The notes under the pieces were generated by a model. The model did not search any database. It was not told the origin of the DNA and saw only the letters and a program-made list of their open reading frames with translations. Both the position numbers and the translations under genes were made by a program. Positions 60,057 through 64,000 of a stretch of 64,000 nt of DNA are shown here, in pieces. The stretch spans positions 1 to 64,000 of the forward strand of contig CAJQTI010000002.1 of assembly GCA_905618915.1 (NCBI GenBank), read 5' to 3'. This DNA comes from an uncultured Candidatus Pelagibacter sp. (lineage in GTDB: Bacteria; Pseudomonadota; Alphaproteobacteria; Pelagibacterales; Pelagibacteraceae). Every line of letters begins with the position of its first letter. The first letter of the stretch is position 1.

Positions 60057-60899
60057 ATGAAATTATTAAGAGTAGGACAAAAAGGAAAAGAAAAACCAGC
60101 TGTATTAGATAAAGAGGGTAAAATTAGAGATATTAGCTCTTATATAACAGACTTAAGTCCAGATTATGTAAATTTTGAAACAGTATCTAAATTACAAAAT
60201 GTAGACTTATCATCACTTCCGGAGTTGTCTTCAAATGAGAGAGTTGGATCTTGTATTGCAAAGCCAGGTAAATTTGTTGCAATAGGTTTGAATTATTCAG
60301 ACCATGCAGCTGAAACAGGCGCCGAAGTTCCATCAGAACCAATAACATTTATGAAAGCTACAAGTTCAATTAATGGACCAAATGATGATATTGAAATTGT
60401 ATCTGGCTCAACCAAGCTAGATTGGGAAGTAGAGCTTGGAATTATTATTGGTAAAGAAGCTAAACATATCTCGGAAGATAAAGCACAAGATCATATACTT
60501 GGATATTGCCTTGTTAACGATGTTAGTGAAAGAGAATGGCAAATTGAGAAAATGGGTCAATGGGTTAAAGGAAAATCTCATGATACTTATGGACCAATTG
60601 GACCTTATTTAGTTACTAAAGATGAAATTACAGACATTAATAATCTTAAAATGAGTCTAGATTTAAATGGAAATAGAATGCAGACTGGAAACACAAGCAC
60701 TATGATATTTAATGTGAATGTTATTGTTTCATATGTAAGTAAATTTATGTCTTTACAAGCAGGAGATATAATTACTACAGGAACTCCTCCAGGAGTAGGA
60801 ATGGGAATGAAACCACAGCTATTTCTTAAAGCAGGAGATAGTATGAAATTATCAATCGAAAATTTAGGAGAACAAAACTCTAAAGTGGTTGCTTTATAG
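60057..60899 (+). CDS. Fumarylacetoacetate hydrolase family (diketo-deoxy-fuconate hydrolase/ureidoglycolate lyase-like)
   Basis: GKFVAIGLNYSDHAAETGAEVPSEPITFMKATSSINGPND; DWEVELGIIIGKEA; GDIITTGTPPGVGMGMKP. Confidence 0.92.
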   Translation: MKLLRVGQKGKEKPAVLDKEGKIRDISSYITDLSPDYVNFETVSKLQNVDLSSLPELSSNERVGSCIAKPGKFVAIGLNYSDHAAETGAEVPSEPITFMKATSSINGPNDDIEIVSGSTKLDWEVELGIIIGKEAKHISEDKAQDHILGYCLVNDVSEREWQIEKMGQWVKGKSHDTYGPIGPYLVTKDEITDINNLKMSLDLNGNRMQTGNTSTMIFNVNVIVSYVSKFMSLQAGDIITTGTPPGVGMGMKPQLFLKAGDSMKLSIENLGEQNSKVVAL

Positions 60900-60909
60900 T
60901 TAGATAATT

Positions 60910-62082
60910 GTGAAAATAACTTCTATTAAAAGTCATGTACTTAGATATGAGTTAGAAGCTGAGTTAGGCTATTCACAACAATACTATAAACACCGTACAA
61001 CCCATCTTGTACAAGTAGAAACTGACGAAGGAATTACTGGGTGGGGAGAATGTTTTGGACCAGGTAATATTGCTCTAGCAAATAAATATATTGTTGAAAA
61101 AGTTATCCAACCATTAATTGTTGGTGAAGACCCTTTAAATAAAGAATATATTTGGCATAAAGTTTACAATTTACTAAGAGATAGTGGGCAAAAAGGAATG
61201 CCTATTCAAGCACTATCAGGCATCGATATAGCTTTATGGGATATTCTTGGTAAGAAAACTAAAACTCCTCTTTATCAGTTAGTTGGTGGAAAGTGTAATG
61301 ATCAAATTCCAGTTTATGGATATGGAATGATGTTACAGAAAAAATCAGTTGATGAGTTAGTTGAATTATTCAAAGAAGAGGCAAAACAAATTAAATCCAA
61401 AAACTTTAAAGCAATGAAAATGAAAATTGGACTAGGTCCAAAAGAAGATCTTAAGTTAGTTCAAGCAGTTAGAGAAGCCATTGGTAAAGATTTTAAATTA
61501 ATGGTGGATGCAAATCATGCTTATAATGTAAATGATGCTTTGTATGTTGGAAGAGGTTTGGATGAATTGGATATTTTTTGGTTTGAAGAGCCGGTAGCAC
61601 CTGAAAATTATGATGGATACAAAGAATTAAAACAGAAAATAAATACTAATATTGCTGGTGGTGAGGCAGAATTTACAAAATACGGTTGGAACGAGTTAAT
61701 TAAAAACAAATGTATTGATATAGCTCAACCAGAAGTTTGTGGTTTAGGTGGCATTACAGAGTATTTAAAAGTATCAGCAATAGCTCAGGCAAATTTTATA
61801 CCAGTTATTAATCATGTTTGGGGATCAGCTGTAAGTATTGCTGTTAACTTGCATCTGCTAATAGCTCAGCCTGATATGCCAGGTGGATTATTCCAATCAA
61901 AACCAATGTTAGAATTTGATACAACAGAAAAGAATATCTTTATTACCGATCTCCCCCAGGAAGATTTTTCTATTTTAGATCAAGTAAAACAAAATAATGG
62001 ATTTGCCTCAATTACTGATAATCCAGGTATTGGAATAACACCTAATGAAGATTTTATTAAGGAATTTGAAGTTAATGAATAA
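60910..62082 (+). CDS. Mandelate racemase/enolase superfamily, fuconate/galactonate dehydratase or galactarolactone cycloisomerase-like
   Basis: GTG start; HLVQVETDEGITGWGECFGPG, ALSGIDIALWDILGKKT, MKMKIGLGPKEDL, LMVDANHAYNV, WFEEPVAPE, NHVWGSAVSIAVN. Confidence 0.85.
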   Translation: MKITSIKSHVLRYELEAELGYSQQYYKHRTTHLVQVETDEGITGWGECFGPGNIALANKYIVEKVIQPLIVGEDPLNKEYIWHKVYNLLRDSGQKGMPIQALSGIDIALWDILGKKTKTPLYQLVGGKCNDQIPVYGYGMMLQKKSVDELVELFKEEAKQIKSKNFKAMKMKIGLGPKEDLKLVQAVREAIGKDFKLMVDANHAYNVNDALYVGRGLDELDIFWFEEPVAPENYDGYKELKQKINTNIAGGEAEFTKYGWNELIKNKCIDIAQPEVCGLGGITEYLKVSAIAQANFIPVINHVWGSAVSIAVNLHLLIAQPDMPGGLFQSKPMLEFDTTEKNIFITDLPQEDFSILDQVKQNNGFASITDNPGIGITPNEDFIKEFEVNE

Positions 62083-62986
62083 AATTCAAACGTCAGAACC
62101 AAAAACACTTTGGAAACTAAAATGTAAATTGGGTGAAGGAACTTTGTGGGTCAAAGAACATAATTCAATATATTTTGTAGACATTAAAAAAAAACAAATT
62201 TGTATTTTAAATACCAATAATAATAAAAAAAAAATATTTAAAGTTAATAAGGAAATAGGATTTTTAGCACATGTTAGAGATAATATTTTTATTTTAGGAC
62301 TTCAAGGGGAATTACGAATTCAAAATTTAAAATCAAAAAAAATTATTAAATCAATCTTGATAGAACCAGATATTAAATTAAACAGAACTAACGATGGTAA
62401 AACAGATCCAGCTGGAAATTTATGGTTTGGCACAATGGATAACTTAGAGAGAAAAATTGAAAAGGGATCATTATATAAATTAGATAAAAATTTAATACTT
62501 ACTAAAGTTGATACTAATTACATGATTACAAATGGTCCCGCTTTTATTGATCAGTATAATTTTTATCATACAGACAGTAGTAAAAAATTAATTTATAAAA
62601 TTAAGATTAATAAAAAAGACAAAATTATAAGTAAAAAAATATTTAAAAAATTCCATATAAAAGATGGCTCACCAGATGGAATGACACTAGACAAGAATCA
62701 AAATTTATGGGTAGCTCATTATCATGGTGCTTGTGTCTCTGTTTTCAATAAAAAAGGAAACATGATACATAAAATTGAACTTCCAGCAAAAAATATTACT
62801 AATTGTGCATTTGGAGGTAAGAAAAATTCTGAAATTTTCATTACTTCAGCAACAAAAGGAATGAATACCAGAGAGTTGAAAAAATATAGTTACTCTGGAT
62901 TTTTATTTAGTGTAAAAACTAATACGAGAGGATTTTTACAAAAAAAATTTATTTTAAGTAATGAAAAAAAGAGATCTTTACTATGA
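62075..62986 (+). CDS. SMP-30/gluconolactonase family protein
   Basis: KCKLGEGTLWVKEHNSIYFVDI, NRTNDGKTDPAGNLWFGTMD, ITNGPAFIDQYNFYHTDSS. ORF track start 62045 gives a 38-nt overlap; ATG 62075 in ATGAATAA overlap preferred. Confidence 0.9.
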   Translation: MNKIQTSEPKTLWKLKCKLGEGTLWVKEHNSIYFVDIKKKQICILNTNNNKKKIFKVNKEIGFLAHVRDNIFILGLQGELRIQNLKSKKIIKSILIEPDIKLNRTNDGKTDPAGNLWFGTMDNLERKIEKGSLYKLDKNLILTKVDTNYMITNGPAFIDQYNFYHTDSSKKLIYKIKINKKDKIISKKIFKKFHIKDGSPDGMTLDKNQNLWVAHYHGACVSVFNKKGNMIHKIELPAKNITNCAFGGKKNSEIFITSATKGMNTRELKKYSYSGFLFSVKTNTRGFLQKKFILSNEKKRSLL

Positions 62987-64000
62987 AAGAATACCTACTA
63001 AGCTTTTAAGAGAAGATATAAGGCTATTAGGTACATTTTTGGGAAGAGTTATAAGAGATCAAGAAGGTTTAGCTTTTTATAAAATAGTAGAAAGATTAAG
63101 GCTTTTATCAAAAAACACCTTATTAGATAAAAATAAAAGCAAAGTTTTTTTAAAAGTCTCAAAAGAAGTTAAAAAACTTAAACCAAAAGATATTTTTAGA
63201 TTAACTCGATCATTTTCACATATTTTAAATTTAATGAATCTAGCTGAGTCTCTGGACGCATCTAGAAAACTGAATGAATATGAAAATCCTTACTTTAAAA
63301 ATAAAAATCAAAATATCTTTATTGAAGACATAATAAAAAATCTTTTTAAAAATAGAAACATTTCCAATAATAAGATTTATGAACAAGCAACAAAACTAGA
63401 TATAGGAATAGTACTCACAGCGCATCCAACTGAAGTTAAAAGAAGAACTTTAATTCAAAAATATGCAAATTTAATAGAATTAATGGAACAGAGGCATCTT
63501 TATAAAAAATACCCAACAAAAATATTAGAAATAGACAGAAAGATTTATACTGAAATTACAGTTATTTGGAAAACAGATGAATTGAAAAGATCAAAACCCT
63601 CACCACTAGATGAGGCTAAGTGGGGTTTGGCAGTAATAGAAGATAGTTTATGGGATACAATTCCAAAAGTTTATAAAAGATTAAATGATATTTTTAGAAA
63701 AAACTTAGGTAAAGATTTGCCACGTGGATATAATCCTATTCAATTTGGTTCTTGGATGGGAGGTGATCGTGATGGCAACCCTAATGTTACTGCCGATGTT
63801 ACAAAAAAAGTAATTTTATTTTCTAGATGGCAAGCAGCAAAATTATATGAAAAAGAACTTACAAAACTAATTCAAGATTTGTCCATGAAAGAATGCTCTC
63901 CTAGGATAAAGAAAATTGCAGGTAATAGCTTTGAGCCATACAGAGTTTATCTTAGACCTATTAGAGACAAGATAAGATTAACTTATCAACTAATTGAAAA
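62961..64000 (+). CDS. ppc: Phosphoenolpyruvate carboxylase, 3' truncated by window edge
   Basis: ATG at 62961 opens MKKRDLYYERIPTKLLREDIRLLGTFLGRVIRDQEG...VLTAHPTEVKRRTLIQKY...FGSWMGGDRDGNPNVTADVT; PEPC active-site motifs; not in ORF track. Confidence 0.95.
   Translation, partial: MKKRDLYYERIPTKLLREDIRLLGTFLGRVIRDQEGLAFYKIVERLRLLSKNTLLDKNKSKVFLKVSKEVKKLKPKDIFRLTRSFSHILNLMNLAESLDASRKLNEYENPYFKNKNQNIFIEDIIKNLFKNRNISNNKIYEQATKLDIGIVLTAHPTEVKRRTLIQKYANLIELMEQRHLYKKYPTKILEIDRKIYTEITVIWKTDELKRSKPSPLDEAKWGLAVIEDSLWDTIPKVYKRLNDIFRKNLGKDLPRGYNPIQFGSWMGGDRDGNPNVTADVTKKVILFSRWQAAKLYEKELTKLIQDLSMKECSPRIKKIAGNSFEPYRVYLRPIRDKIRLTYQLIE

Noticed and set aside
1-64000. CRISPR arrays, tRNA/rRNA genes, transposases, integrases
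   Set aside because: Looked for repeats with regular spacing, cloverleaf-like intergenic stretches and recombinase motifs; none recognised by eye. A tRNAscan-SE/CRISPRfinder run would be decisive.

Overview
AT-rich 64 kb bacterial window. Gene content, single-domain FrcA-type sugar ABC ATPases and TRAP/TTT transporters suggest a streamlined marine alphaproteobacterium, possibly Pelagibacterales-like; this is inference, with no search run. Core genes flank it: moaA-moaC-thioesterase-(moaD) on the left and an edge-truncated ppc on the right, which is absent from the ORF track. Between them lie about 60 kb of catabolic and transport genes: inositol-type (iolE, iolD, iolG-like), fucose/fuconate-type, xylose/xylonate-type and rhamnonate-like modules, three sugar ABC systems, one TctCBA system, one TRAP system and several 2-oxoglutarate dioxygenases. 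The best candidate for an undescribed system is 31.1-38.1 kb: two MocD/desaturase-like and one sterol-desaturase-like di-iron membrane oxygenases, a MocE-like Rieske ferredoxin, a ferredoxin reductase, and two divergent PanB paralogues lacking the canonical PanB metal-site motifs. An HxlR-family regulator sits inside the cluster. I found a shared 21-bp pseudo-palindrome (ATAnTATGA-AAA-TCAyACTAT) in both promoter regions of the cluster, exactly 34 bp upstream of a -10-like hexamer in each case, one copy also overlapping the hxlR -10 and the other shared with a divergent sugar ABC operon. A second pattern: all five substrate-binding-protein genes are followed directly by an intrinsic-terminator-like hairpin. 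No tRNA, rRNA, CRISPR array, integrase or transposase was recognised. All assignments come from reading the sequence; no database search was possible.
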